64,000 nucleotides of DNA, from assembly GCA_907163375.1 (NCBI GenBank), contig CAJQUW010007293.1, positions 62,001 to 126,000 of the forward strand. Direction: 5' to 3'. This document shows positions 43,031 through 55,600 of the stretch, piece after piece (position 1 is the first letter of the stretch; each line of letters opens with the position of its first letter). Both the position numbers and the translations under genes were made by a program. The notes under the pieces are model-generated. The model was not told where the DNA came from and made no database searches. It saw nothing but the letters and a program-made list of their open reading frames with translations. The DNA comes from Prostheceraeus crozeri. Taxonomy: Eukaryota > Platyhelminthes > Polycladida > Euryleptidae.

Positions 43031-44032
43031 ATGGCGCACGATAACTTTACCAGAGGAATGGCAATTGGGATGATGCGTTGTGGGCAAAGTTCTACAACTG
43101 TTGCGAAAGAATTGAAAATTTCAAGGGTCGTTGTATGGAGGTGGTGGTGTCGTTGGAAAGCAGAAGGAAATGTGGAAAAGAAGAACGGATCAGGAAGACC
43201 AAGGGTATCATCCAAGCGGACAGATGCACGCTTAGTTTTAGCTGCTAAAAGAAACAGATTTGTGTCCGTCCCGAAGTAAATTGTGTACTGGAAGGTAGCT
43301 GGGAACGTTGCCTGTAGCGTTCGAACTGCATATCGAAGATTGCGAGAAGCTGGTATACAGTCTCGACGACCCGCTGTGAGAATTCCGCTGAGCCTGGAAC
43401 ATCGAAGGAGACGAGTGACGTGGTGTCAAGGTCATCAGTCGTGGAGTGACAGTCAGTGGGAACGTGTGCTCTGGACTGATGAATCGAGGTTTACTCTCGA
43501 TTTCAACGATGGTCGGATCCATGTTCATCGCTTGCCAAGTGAACGATTTGCTCCATGTTGCGTCAAAGAACACGACGGTAGTGTCATGGTTTGGGCCGGT
43601 ATCTGGCACAATGGAAAAACACCAGCAATCGTAGTGAAAGGAACATTGACAGGACAGCGATATGCCGACGAGATCGTGACACCAGTCGTGGTTCCAGCAG
43701 TGACATCGAATCAATTGATTTTTCAGGATGACAACGCAAGGCCCCATCGCGCTTCAGTGGTCTCTAACAGGATAGCAAGTAGTGGAATCCCAACCTTGGA
43801 ATGGCCCTCACGTTCTCCCGACCTCTCCCCCATCGAGCACTGCTGGGATGAACTTGGTCGCAGAGCGAGGGAGAGGTACAACCACCCACCAGTGTCTTTG
43901 AAGATGTTGGCCGACAGACTGATCGAGCAGTGGAACCTCTTAGACCTGGCATTCATCCAGCGACTGTGCTCATCCATGCCCTCACGCATCGATGCCTGTT
44001 TGGATGCTCGCGGTGGTCACACCCGTTTCTAA
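43031..44032 (+). pseudogene. Tc1/mariner DD34E transposase with one in-frame stop
   Basis: A 333-codon frame from ATG 43031. The N-terminal paired-type helix-turn-helix has VAKELKISRVVVWRW, then GSGRPRVSS (the GRPR hook) and a second helix-turn-helix. Catalytic motifs are VLWTDESRFTL (first Asp), IFQDDNARPHRA (second Asp) and SPDLSPIEHCWDEL (Glu, 34 residues on). A single TAA at 43277-43279 interrupts an otherwise continuous frame, and the rest looks intact. In the family this enzyme cuts at the inverted repeats and inserts at TA. Confidence 0.93.
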
Positions 44033-44187
44033 CTTAAGTTGATAAAATCATGAGTATCAAATTAAATGTTTTTGAGTAAAGCATTCGAGTTCTCCTTTTA
44101 CAAACAACAAACAAACGTACAGTACAACCAAGTTTAAGTCATAAGTATTCATATCAGGACTTGTTTCATTCTTTTTGTCACTGAGTA

Positions 44188-47100
44188 TATATTATATGAT
44201 ATATATATATATATATCATACATGCGTTTTACTCGATACTTCAATGATAGGATACAGTAAATATACATATTCATAATGTTTGCTTGGACTTCCCTTGATT
44301 GACACATTTCTCTGAAATGTGTGAGAATATCTAAATCCTTAATTCCATTTCTAAAATTTCGGTGTCTGCGGTTTGCAGATTGGCACTGATGCTGTAGATA
44401 ACTGAAAAAAGATTCTATGAAAATATTCAGTAACTCTGAAGTCATTGCGGTTAGGACATTCCCGATGAAAATTGTTTAAATTCACATGAATAATTTTAAT
44501 GACTGATTGACTTGAAGGTTGCAGATGAAGTGCTCCCACCAGCAGATATAGATGATTCATATATTGGAATAAATTCCTGTATTTTAGAGCCTGACCGGAT
44601 CTGTTAGACGACCTTCCCCATCATTGAACATTTCACATGAGGTGCATATGTCGGGAATAAGAACTACCTCATTATCTGATCCGTTTTCAATATTATCTTC
44701 TATGGATAATGTACCGATGTTGGAAGGTGTCAGACATGAATGCTATGCAGGATCTGGGGGAGGACATCTCCGCGATCCATGTCTGAGGGAGGACTTCCCC
44801 ATGGTCCGTCCATATCTGTGGGAAGACGCATGGTCCATATATGGCGCTTTTGAGCTGGACTGTGGACCGTTTTCGTGACGAGTAGGCCTACACGATCCTT
44901 AACAAGCGGTCTATTAGGTCGGTCAGCAACCTCGATTTAGTAAGAGCTAGTGCATGAATAGACACTAAGGAAAACGATCAAGATGCGAAGGACAGCAGTT
45001 GGCATGCTCGTCACATTAAATAGCCCTATTGAAGTCAAGATGATCAGTGTTTTGCTGTCAGATGATAGATTTATTCACCATAATCAAAGCCAATACAGTT
45101 ATTTCTTGCGGACAGTAAGTCGTTTATTAATGCTAATATGATCAAAATAGAAAGATTTTGTTTTCCCACTACTACTTTCTACACCATTGTTGTGTCATTA
45201 TCAAACGAAAGTAATTCTATCATCTTTAAAGCATGTTTCCCATTATGAGACTCTATTTTTCAAAATTGTGGTCTATTTCCAAACAAAATCATTTTGTTCA
45301 TTGGTGATGTAATGCACGAGATATATCTAGGACTGTGAAATTAGAGTTGCCGTAAATCACAGATATATATCATCTATCTAGGATAATTAGAAACAAATTA
45401 TGGACATATCTAGGATAACCTAGCTTATTTTCCTAGAGATGCTTTTTTCCAAGAGAAAATATAGCACTGCTTTCAAATGGCAAACATGCTTCGAATCAGA
45501 TAGCGTACTGCATTCTCAAACTTTAAGAAAATAAAGCACTCAGACTCTCGGTTTTCGTGCTTTATCCTCTTAAAGTAGTCGAAAAAGTACTATATTCAAT
45601 ACATGTCCATTAACATTTGAAACTGCAATTCTATTTATGGATTTAATTCTCAGGATTAGAACCGGCCGGGATTTTTGTGGCCGGCGTAATCAGAGGCGCC
45701 AACCGTCTCTGCAACCGACTTGTCAAGACGTAGATCGACAGATACAAATTGGTCAGCATCGTTAGATATTATTAAATTTCTATCTAGTATTTATGAAATA
45801 CAGTAATGGTAGGGCAACCGGTATTCTGGATGAGCAAGAGTGTCTATTTATATACAATGTAATTATCCGTTTCATGATAACATATTTTGTACGATGGAGA
45901 AGAAAGTCTAATTGAATTAATCGGTCGGCAGGCCGACCCGTCATAAAAATTTATGGTCGGCGGCCGGCGTTGCTAAAATCGGCAAAAATCTCTCCCGCCT
46001 GTCCGGCTTCAGCATCTACAATTTTTGTTGCAGATCTTTTTAGATGATGTTTCAGATGTTAAAAAAATATAGTCCCATGAAATAATCATTTGCGCTTGAG
46101 AAGGACAGCTACAGTGTTACAGAGTTAGCGTAAAGAATAAGATTTTTTTATTTGTTATATAGTTTAATTTATAAGTAGGTTACTGTCCACTAGAAATAAC
46201 TAAAAATAGCAATGACCGCTTTCACATGAAATGAAACCCAATTATAAAATCTCTCAAGATTTACCCCTGTACGAACATGAACATAACAATAACGACTTTT
46301 CTATGGTTCCACAATAGTTTTGTAAACACAGTAATTCACCCGCCATCCATTGTAGCTTATTATATCTCAATATCTTTCATATCTCAATATCCTATGATGA
46401 CTGCAGCTAGATATACTTTCTGCTTTTTGACAATGAATATCAATTCATAAATGCCGTAAGAGCACACATGAAAAAAGTTGATTCTCTAAAAGGATGCAAG
46501 ACCAGCAATTTAAAGCAACACATGTATCTTAGAGTCAATTGAATAAAAATTTCTCTCATCCGCTTGTCAATCCTTAATTTACCAAGTGAAATACTCCTTT
46601 CATAAGTACCATCTTAATCAGCTCCTAAATATTTGGTTCAACTATATTTCATTTCCTAGCATTTGTTCGATAACTATCCTAATGCAAAATATCTTAAACT
46701 CGCTCCAGGCGACAATCACCGTTGATCCTCCGGAGAAAAATGACATCCTCTTAAGTTTCTCCCACGCCTTTTAGAAGATAATGCAATCAGCATTAACCCG
46801 ATTACATTAATCAAATTCTGACCACATCCTGAGCTAATTCATTCCGATACAACATGCAAAGTGGTCTAATTAACATTGAATATTCACGTTAATTTCCATC
46901 TTTTCAAATTCATAATCCACTCAAGCTTCGTCTTACCATTCGATTGTTGTCAATAGAATCCACACACGTATAGAGCAGAATATGCTTCTGTTCTCTGGCG
47001 CGGGCGACATTGAAAAAATCACATATGAATGTCATATTTCTTTTCAAATAAGATCAATGTACTATACCGCATCACGTAGACTTCCCGTATAAACCGTTCT

Positions 47101-48257
47101 CAGCGACGAATGTATTGTATAATTTTTATGAAAGTTATTTACAGTATTGACACTTTACTTGAGATGGTTTTCTATGCATGTGCATGTAAGTATTGCATTT
47201 GATTTTGAATGATGCACGGAGGAAAGGTGTGGAAAAAATTGTGAGTGATAGAGATAGAACTTAGAACTGAAACTTGTTCCTAGCACACCATGCAAAGCTG
47301 AACTGCATATGAAACAGCATTGGAGGGAAGTTGTATTGGTTGCATGGTTGTGAAGTTGTATAGGAAGTAGTAAACCATGCAACCGGATTTCTATGCCAAA
47401 ATCTCATATCTATTATAAGGGATTACTGCTCTGACAAACGCTACATCGAAGCTATCAGAGCAATACAAGAATATTATCCACTTTTAGAGGACATAAATGT
47501 ATAGATTCCAAGGACGCATTGGCGCGTTGGTGTGTGATAGAAGGGGATATTATCGGTATTCTAGCCCAATCACCGTGTTATATGGCGATGTAGGCTATTT
47601 GTAATGGATAGAGGATGACTATGCGATTCTATGAGATATAGAGAAAGAAGTTATTTAATGAATTCCGAGGACTTCAGCCTGAGGGATTTATCAACTAATT
47701 TCACAAACTATGTCCTACAGAATAGTTGCTATTCTCTATCCATTGTTTCGAGAATACTACTCCTTCAGTATGTTAGGAGAACTTTATTCAGTTAACTACA
47801 TGTTTCAGTCGATGTAAACAACATCAGTGGCAAAACGACAGCAAGCTTATGAACATTGTCTCAAATTTTAAAATCAATCTGTAGCTACAGACAGTGCTTA
47901 AAAGAAATATTGAATAACCTAGTTTTCTAGCAACCATAATGATCACAATTAAAGAGTAAAATAATAGCCAAATAGCCATAAACATGACTGCAGTGATAGA
48001 TATTGAAAAAGATGTAAAAATTCTGACGTTACATGATTGTTCATTAATGGTTCACTGTATCCTTTGATGATGAAGTGTGTCTGTGGTTTTTGGGAATTTG
48101 CCGTCATTATGATTTCAAATTTTTGAGCTGCTGGAGGATGTACATGTATGTGCATGGATATTTCGGATGATGGATTGGATTGCCGTTGATAATAAGTATA
48201 CAATGCACCATTAATGAACTATCATACAACGGCAGAATTTTCACATTTCTTTTAACC
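44188..48257. other. Long stretch without a supported gene
   Basis: 44302-44320 is a CACATTTC-TCT-GAAATGTG hairpin. TATCTAGGA-like words recur at 45320-45415. GGCCGG-rich patches occur at 45663 and 45960. Open frames are short and motif-free. Confidence 0.4.
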
Positions 48258-48944
48258 TTAGTTATAGTTAGCTTTTGAGGTTTATACTGCTTTTTATTGA
48301 CTAGCTATGGCGTGATATGAACCGAGCTGTAGGCGAGGATAATATAGTAATTATACTAGGACGTCTGGGTGCTGGTACATATATAGAAGTTCAGAACATT
48401 AAGCACAAATTTCAAAAATATCAAGTCATGCACATCAGCTGGAAGCAACCGATATAAAGGCTATAGCATGGATGAGGGAATTTATGGTTCTAATGTCAAT
48501 GCTCTGACACAGTAAGCAAAGTTGCGGTGATTTTCTTCAAATATGAGATATTCAGCACTTCCATGATACTTAAGAAAGAAGCAAACCTGCACAAAGATGA
48601 AAATGCGCTCTTTCTTCTACATTAAATTAAATGTTGAGTCGTATCTCTGACGACAAGCCTCCATCAAAAAAACCGCACATACATGTAAATGTGGCAAGGG
48701 ACAATGATGAAGCAGGCAGTGGTCAAAAACGGAACGGACAAGGAGAATCAAGGCTACTACCTTGTAATGCAATGCGGAAATTTAATTTTGAAAAAATGCG
48801 TTGATTCACATGGACAATTCTCAAAATTTGATGGGATGCCAAAGTCTCCCAATATGCAACATGCCTGTTTATATCACGCCATAGCTAGTCAAAAAAAGCA
48901 GTATAAACCTCAAAAGCTAGATATAACTATATAAACAGGCATGG
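48258..48944. repeat. Foldback element with about 60-bp inverted repeats
   Basis: GCTTTTGAGGTTTATACTGC and the following TTGACTAGCTATGGCGTGAT at 48271-48315 recur inverted at 48867-48915. The right arm is itself framed by CATGCCTGTTTATAT (48859) and ATATAAACAGGCATG (48930-48944), a second inverted pair. The 540 bases between the arms hold no recognised gene. Confidence 0.7.
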
Positions 48945-48982
48945 TTTAATGTGAGATATTTATGATCATGCACATGTCAATG

Positions 48983-49862
48983 ATCATGGCAGGGATCAGC
49001 ACTCATCCCCTTCCTTTTCATCCTGGTGCTGGATACCATCAGCTAGAAATTCAGAGGAGGACTACCGTGGGAGCTGCTCTTTGCGGATGACCTGGTGATA
49101 GCTGAAGGAAAAGAAGACTTGCAAGAAAAATGGTTGAAGTGACAAAATGGAATGGAAAAACACGGGCTGAAAGTAAACACACAGAAAACGGAAATTATGG
49201 TATGCAGCAGAAACCAAAGGAAGGCCAGAATTGTCGACAGGGATGGACAGGAGCTAAAGCAAGTCGAAGCTTTCAAATACCTGGGAGTGACCTTGAGTGA
49301 AACAGGAGGATCAGAGTTGGCGGTGACGGCAAGAGTTAAAGCTGCGTGGAAATGAAGAGAAGTGAGCGGAGTCATAGCGGACAAGAGGATGATGCCAAGG
49401 AAGCTGAAAGTCAAGATCTACAAGACAGTCGTGAGACCGGTGCTAATGTATGGAGCGGAGGTGTGGGAGATGAGGAAGAAGGAGACGATGATGCTGGTGA
49501 GACGGATTAGAGGTGCTACGTTAAGAAACAGACTGACAAGCGAACAGATCCGAAAGGAGGTTGGACTGACCAGCATCCAATGACAAGAGATCCAAAAGAC
49601 AAAAGCAACACTCTTGAGATGGTATGGACACCTAGTGAGGGTGGAAGTCAACAATCCTGTTTAAGTGGTGAATGGAATGGAGGTGAAAGGAACCCGAAGG
49701 AGAGGACGTCCGTACAGGCGTTGGCGCGATAATATTCATGAAGATATGACCAAAATTGGACTCGAGGAGAGAGATGCCAACGACAGAAGACGTTGGAGAA
49801 GCATGACACAGGCCCCCGACCCGGCTAACTAGCTGGAACAGGAGGAGGAGGATGAAGAAGAA
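48983..49862 (+). mobile_element. 5'-truncated LINE with 13-bp target duplication
   Basis: Starts inside the RT palm (GSALIPFLFILVLDTIS, then LPWELLFADDLVIAEG with the catalytic ADD), continues through EKHGLKVNTQKTEIMVCSR, FKYLGVTLS and the thumb MYGAEVW, and ends with a C-terminal RGRPYRRWRDNIHEDM and a GGAGGAGGATGAAGAAG tail. Mostly one frame with about six stops, several of them in likely CpG/TG decay positions. GCACATGTCAATG flanks both ends (48970-48982, 49863-49875). Clade not assigned. Confidence 0.85.
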
Positions 49863-50131
49863 GCACATGTCAATGTTATTTTCCAAAACGAAAGGGCCAC
49901 CGCTCTATTTCACTTTTCATGAGATTCTGATCGATATAACTATTGAAATTTTGCTCAAGTTTGGATCCTAGGCACTTGATGAGCATGATAGCCATTCAAA
50001 GCGAAATCGGATTAAAGAAAGGGAGCCAGTGATCTCATTGTCTGTCCAAGGCTTAAAGGGGAGGCATTTGCATAGGCAGGAAAAGAAGTATAGAAATTCG
50101 AAGAAATTAGGCTGCTGCTAATAATGTATTA

Positions 50132-50831
50132 GTCCGGCATCCAGAGCGAGTTTGTGCAGAGAACGAGGCCGGAAATGACACTGTCACAGAATGATGTACA
50201 GCGTATGTCTAGTACGAATCTGCGCGTCTGCCGAGTTCTACCTGGTTCAACTTCTTTTCAGATAGGATCAAAGAAAAAATCCAATAGGACGAAAATTGCA
50301 GTTTTTGGAAAAATGAAATTTTCTATGTCTTCTTTTATCAACTGAAAAGTACTAAGTCTAGAGCCATAGTTGTTGCTATGGAATGTCATCAAGTCATTTC
50401 TTCTCATGCTCATGAACATTTATCTATGAAGCTACACATATTTAGATTTGGCAAGCCTCCCACTATCGGCAAACAGAACATGCTGGGCCATTTTATTCAT
50501 GTTGAACCACATTATCGCTCACATAGCCGATCAGAGGCATGATAATATCACATACACATGATAGGAAATTACCTGAAGTCACATCATGAGAAAATGATGG
50601 CTATAGACTTAATATTTTTCAGTTGATAAGAAAAAACATAGAAAATTTCATTGTTGCCGAAAACTGCAATCTTCGTCCTATTCAGTTTTCTTTGATCGTG
50701 TCTGACAAGAGGAGGAAGTGACTAGAACTCGGCAGACGTGCAAATTCGTAGTCGGCATAGGGTATTTTTCATTCTGTGAAAGTCTCATTTTCAGCCTCCT
50801 TCCCTGCAGAAACTCACTCTGACTGCCGGAC
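50132..50831. mobile_element. MITE with about 230-bp imperfect inverted repeats, TA-flanked
   Basis: Ends GTCCGGC ... GCCGGAC flanked by TA on both sides. The left arm (to about 50350) and right arm (from about 50615) pair through blocks such as CACAGAATGA, CTGCCGAGTTCTA and TTTTCTATGT. There is no transposase. A TA duplication suggests mobilisation by a Tc1/mariner-type enzyme. Confidence 0.75.
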
Positions 50832-51150
50832 TATAACATAGAGCTGCTGATATGATGTAAACTTACGCCATATAGAAAAATTACGAATAGCATGTTATCG
50901 GCATCACATGCGCTCATTGTCACATATCAAAGCTACATTGGACATCACCGATTCATTCAATAGATTTCTCATTTCAGAGCAAGTGATGTGAAGGGCTGCA
51001 ATAAAAATGGAAGAAGCCAATGAAACTGTGAAAACATTTCAAACTAATGTTTTATCAACTCTTCTCTGCATAAATATCTCATTAATGTAATAGGTAACTC
51101 ACAAATTATGCAGAATCAGAGTCGACGAGCAGGAAATTGGATTTGAAGAA

Positions 51151-51250
51151 GGTGCAGTGGCCTTGTAATAGGGCATTCGCTTTATAATCAGGTCACCTGA
51201 GTTCAAGTCCTTGGTCGGCTCAAACCTAGGACTTCTGAAAAAGGTGCTCT
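51151..51250 (+). mobile_element. tRNA-derived SINE, second family
   Basis: A box AGTGGCCTTGTAATAGGGC at 51156 and B box GAGTTCAAGTCC at 51199-51210, followed by a hairpin AAGTCC/GGACTT (51205-51233). No hammerhead motif here. The 3' boundary is uncertain. Confidence 0.6.
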
Positions 51251-53507
51251 GCTTTCTTATTTACTTCTATTTTATCCGAGGAGACTCCTAGACATCTTTT
51301 GATTTAATAGTAGCTGCGACTCTAATTGCTTGTGAAATTTGACTTCTACGTATTCCTGATAAGCAACCCAAATTTTATCGGTTTTGGCCCAAGGTCAAAT
51401 ATCAAAAATTTGACCTTTATAAAAGTGTTTTTTGAAAATCAAGAATTTTTGCAAGTTTCTTACAATATTAGGCATCTTGATCAATTCAAATCACTCGCAG
51501 ACAATTGACGAAGCACAGAAGAAGCTACAATCAACATGTTCATTCATCTATGAATGCATCTATGTAATTATTATATGAAAAATAGTAAAATACTTTGAGC
51601 ACTATTCATAATGACTCTATAAATAACATTGCTACAGGGAAGAAAGTCACTCGGTTAATGTGCTGACGAAATCTCAATATGAACAAGGCTTACTTATTTT
51701 TGTTCAAACGAAATTTGATCGAGTGGTGCGGACTCGGAAATTGGCATATATTTTAGATTTCTCTATAGCTCGAGTAGGGCCTACATTAAAAATGAAGTGG
51801 CTCCGACAAGTCTCAAGCCCTAGTCCTGCTCCGTGCGCAGCCTCAACAACTCGGAAAAGAAAGTTAGTATCTCAATCAGAATAACAATAATTCAAGCACT
51901 CATTATATTCAAGCATTACAAATATCACTCAATTTAAAATCCAATACATTCCCATGCTATAATATCAAGGGCCTATTATATTCTAAGGTTTTGGTTAGAA
52001 AAATGATTTTAATCCATTTAGTGAATTCATTGTCCTCTAAGTTCAGAAATTCAGAAGCTAGGTTGGTGTCACAATTTCCCATGAAACTGAGTGTAGAAGT
52101 CATTGAGTTTTTAATGTTTATGATTTTAAGATCACATTTTTTATAGACAACCTAACTCTGCTCTCAGGATCTTTCGGTAAGCTTTGGCAGAGCTAGAGGA
52201 CAGTGTTTACAAGACTAAAAGAAGGGTGGTTGTTTCAGCATATGTGCTCTGAAAATATGTCAATGACTCTCAAGTCACTGTTTTTAGCAATACGGAAAGC
52301 AGTCGCGCTGTTTTCATATTTAAAAAAAGTTCTAAGTCAGCCAAAGCGTGATGTTGAGATTTAGCATAAATTTCAATGTGCGAGAACATTCAGTGATATG
52401 AAAATGATGATATAATGCAATTTATCATCACAGCCGTAGAAATTGAAAATCGCTGAATTCAGGATATTATGCAAAATTGTCAAAACCCCGAGTACAAAAC
52501 TGCCTGATTAAGAAATGATGCCATCGATTATTTAATTTATCTTTTCGTCTCTTTGAAAATGAAATAGTGCACATAAGTTTGACTTTGGATATATCAGTGG
52601 TTGATTTAATGACAGGCTCACATTACTCTGTAATAAATGATAGATAAATATGATTCCATAAACATGACAACAAATTTGTCATGCAAAATCATTGAATCAC
52701 TAATGAAGGTCAAAACGTGCATAAATTAAATATATCGGAGGCACATGGCTCATGCTTACGTGGATCATCAACCCTAGTCTCGTTGGGGTACTTTCTTCAC
52801 GCGCCTGTTGTGGAGGGGAAAGTAAATTTAGCCGCCGTAATTCCAGGTATTTAAAATTAAACCAACGGCTATGAAATATTCCACCTTCTACTTCTTCCAC
52901 TGTCCTTGAACTGAACAGCGAATCTTATCAAGAATATGCATCCAATACATTTCTGGCATGGAAAATCAATGGCATCCGTTTTTTTTAATCTTGGATCTTC
53001 ATACTATAAAGTGCATTTTATGATTTGAATTAGTATCTTTTTGGTAAAACTCCATTTCTTTGGCAACATGGTGAAATTAAGTTTTAAGAAAGTTTTCAGA
53101 CGATCAGTTTTGACAATAACTGTGCTATTATGATAAATTTATATCATTTTAGAGAAATCTAGACATTGAATGAATACTTACTATCTGAATACAATTCTAA
53201 CAATCAAAAGGAGATTCACCAAATTCAGTCTAATTTATCAAATTACAAAATTTCATTTCCAACTTTATTGTAAACTAATGCATGGACATGACTAATGAAA
53301 ATGATTTCGCAATTATGAGTAGATTACTGTATTGGTAGTGAGAAATCACAAGGACTACAAAATTATGTTCTCTCATATACTTGAATTATTACTGATTTAT
53401 GAGTAGTATGGCTGAGGCATTCACAATTCATTCTATTATGTGTACTCATGGATCATTGTAGGTATGAATGTAAATTCATATGATCGTTTTATTGAACGTC
53501 AAATCAA
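51251..53507. other. Stretch without a supported gene
   Basis: Only short motif-free frames are present (51326, 51660, 52700). Nothing structured was seen. Confidence 0.4.
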
Positions 53508-54687
53508 GGGTAAATCCAATTTATTCCACAACATTTGACGAAAATGTGTCTTTCATTTGTAAAATCCATATTTCTGAACCGATTTCAATAGTTTTTTTTA
53601 ATCGAACCGTCAGGATCTCATCTATTATGGCATGGTTTTCAAAAAGTCTTAAAGCCAAGACCTTCTTCACAAGTTGCCGTTTTTTGCTGAAAAGAGACCA
53701 AAAAAGCATGCCCAAAGTTACAGTATTCTCACTTCAACACGGATTTTCGATCAGCTACATTCAAATACACCCACTAATATTTACATCATCTGAAAGTAGA
53801 AGATCAGCTCTTTAAGACAGTCTAATTTTAAATATTGTAATTAATATTAATCATTGACTTTTCACTGGGTTTCCATTGTCCAATGAAAAAAATGTCCTCT
53901 GACCGAGACGTTTTCTGTCCTCTGACCGAGATACCTTTTCTCGAAGAATATTGATTTTTCCATCAAACGTTTTGCACCAAACGAATCCTCTAGTGTGCTA
54001 CTTTATAAATCCGTAAAGAAAATTCAGCTTGGTGACGTTACAAGTGATCAATATTGATTTAAAAATATTTTTATCCGTTTTTTCGACCAGAGTATTTGAA
54101 TATTCCCAAAAATTTCATATAGATGCTGAAACCAGAAATTTTGTCAGGAATCGATGAAATTTCGCGGCATAGGAGGGATCCATACTCTTAACATCTATGC
54201 AAAAGAAATTTTTCATTTATATTAATTAACCCTCTCAAAATCTCCAAAAACCACGAGAATGTCCTCTGACCGAGACCCTAAAAAATTTCGGTCAGAGGAC
54301 AACGTTAAAATTGAAGATCTCGGTCAGAATACAAGGGTCTCGATCAAAGGACATTATAATGTATGCAATTACATTTAGATCACTTCGTCTTACGCATTCA
54401 GATATTCGCCCGCTAAGTTCCCAGTCTCATGAACCCAAATGCTGAAGCCGAAGAGTTTCCTGTTCGACATCTATCTGACCGAGGTCATTGTCCTCTGACC
54501 GAGATGTAGAAGAGGAATTTTAAAAGTGCTAGATTTCTATGGAAAGTTTTTATCTGGTGTGGTCGCCGCCACGATTTTCGTGTTCAGCGTAAAAAAAATA
54601 AGTGTACATGTATATGCAAATTTTCATGGAAATCTGAGACCCAAAGTTGAAAAGACAGAAATGTTGTGGAATAAATTGGATTTACCC
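53508..54687. repeat. 1.18-kb segment bounded by a 29-bp inverted repeat and studded with a 15-bp motif
   Basis: GGGTAAATCCAATTTATTCC and the next nine bases at 53508-53536 recur exactly in reverse at 54659-54687. Inside, GTCCTCTGACCGAGA occurs exactly at 53894, 53917, 54261 and 54490, nearly so inverted at 54287-54300, and in degenerate form inverted at 54318 and 54338 and direct at 54474. No coding region. Type unknown. Confidence 0.7.
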
Positions 54688-54959
54688 TCAAAGTGAAGTA
54701 GTCAAAAACACCATGGAAAATATTCGACGTTTGCAAATATAGGCCTATTTTTGAAAATAGGGTATTTATCATTCCAGGGAGCCAAAATCAAACATGTTTC
54801 AGCAGCATATCAGATATACGTAAAAGCAAGCTGCTGTAAAGTGCATCAACAGATCCAAAGTATTTCAGGAACTGGAGGAAATGTTCGGCAGGTTCGGGGC
54901 AAAATCACCCCTACGGTAGGCTACAAGACTATTTAATGGCAGAAGGAATAGCAATTCAG

Positions 54960-55600
54960 TCCTTCGGAATAAAATTTGATGGACGAATCTACATGCTACG
55001 AATCTACGTGTCTGCCTAGTTCTACCCGGTTCGTTTTCCTGAAAGATCAAAAGAATCCTTGTTCTCGTAAATCCAATTGAAAGGTAATTGAAGTTTTCAA
55101 TAAAAATGAGATTTTCTATGTTTTTTTCTTATCAATTGAAAGGTAGTCAAGAGCCGCAATTATACTTTTGACATGGAAAGTCTTTAGGCCATGTTTACCA
55201 ATGTGCCTTGTCTATGAAGCTAGACACATTCAGATCTATCGTGTCTCCTAATGTCGACAAACACAACATTGTGGATAATTTCAGCCACCCATATTCTCGC
55301 ATTAATCGCCGATCAGAAGCATCAATCATAACAGAAATACATGATAGGAAATTGCTTGAAGATAGCACATGCCAAAATTATGGATCATCTGACTTTATCA
55401 CAGAAAACACACAAAATCTCATCTTAACTGAAAACTTCCATCTGCTTCCAGTGGGATTTAAATGTGCTTTTCTTTGATCCTACAGCACATGCATAGCAAG
55501 AGCAGGAATCGAGTCAGACTGGACAGACGCACAGATTCGGAAAAGCCATGGGGAGCATTATTCTGTGAAAGTCTCATTTTCGGCCTACTTGAGCAACTTC
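54960..55600. mobile_element. Diverged second copy of the TA-flanked MITE family
   Basis: Blocks shared with 50132-50831 include CTACGTGTCTGCCTAGTTCTAC, GATTTTCTATGTTTTTTTCTTATCAATTGAAA, CCGATCAGAAGCAT, ATGATAGGAAATT and TTCTGTGAAAGTCTCATTTTC, in the same order. Its outermost ends are not clear. An open frame at 55208-55477 is incidental. Confidence 0.65.

Larger units (their letters stand above)
41836..44187 (+). mobile_element. Tc1/mariner element with a nested hAT insertion
   Basis: Inverted termini TACCCACTGACATAAATAA on the left and the complement of TACTCAGTGACAAAAAGAA on the right, beginning at TA dinucleotides. A transposase lies at 43031-44032. The hAT copy at 41875-42819 interrupts the left inverted repeat. 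Without it the element would be about 1.4 kb, normal for Tc1. Confidence 0.87.

Noticed and set aside
53480-53815. 111-residue open frame and its antisense partner
   Set aside because: Lies across the inverted repeat of a non-coding element and shows no motif.
53894-54504. CRISPR-like array reading of the 15-bp repeats
   Set aside because: Repeats are too short, irregularly spaced and in both orientations, and the DNA is eukaryotic.
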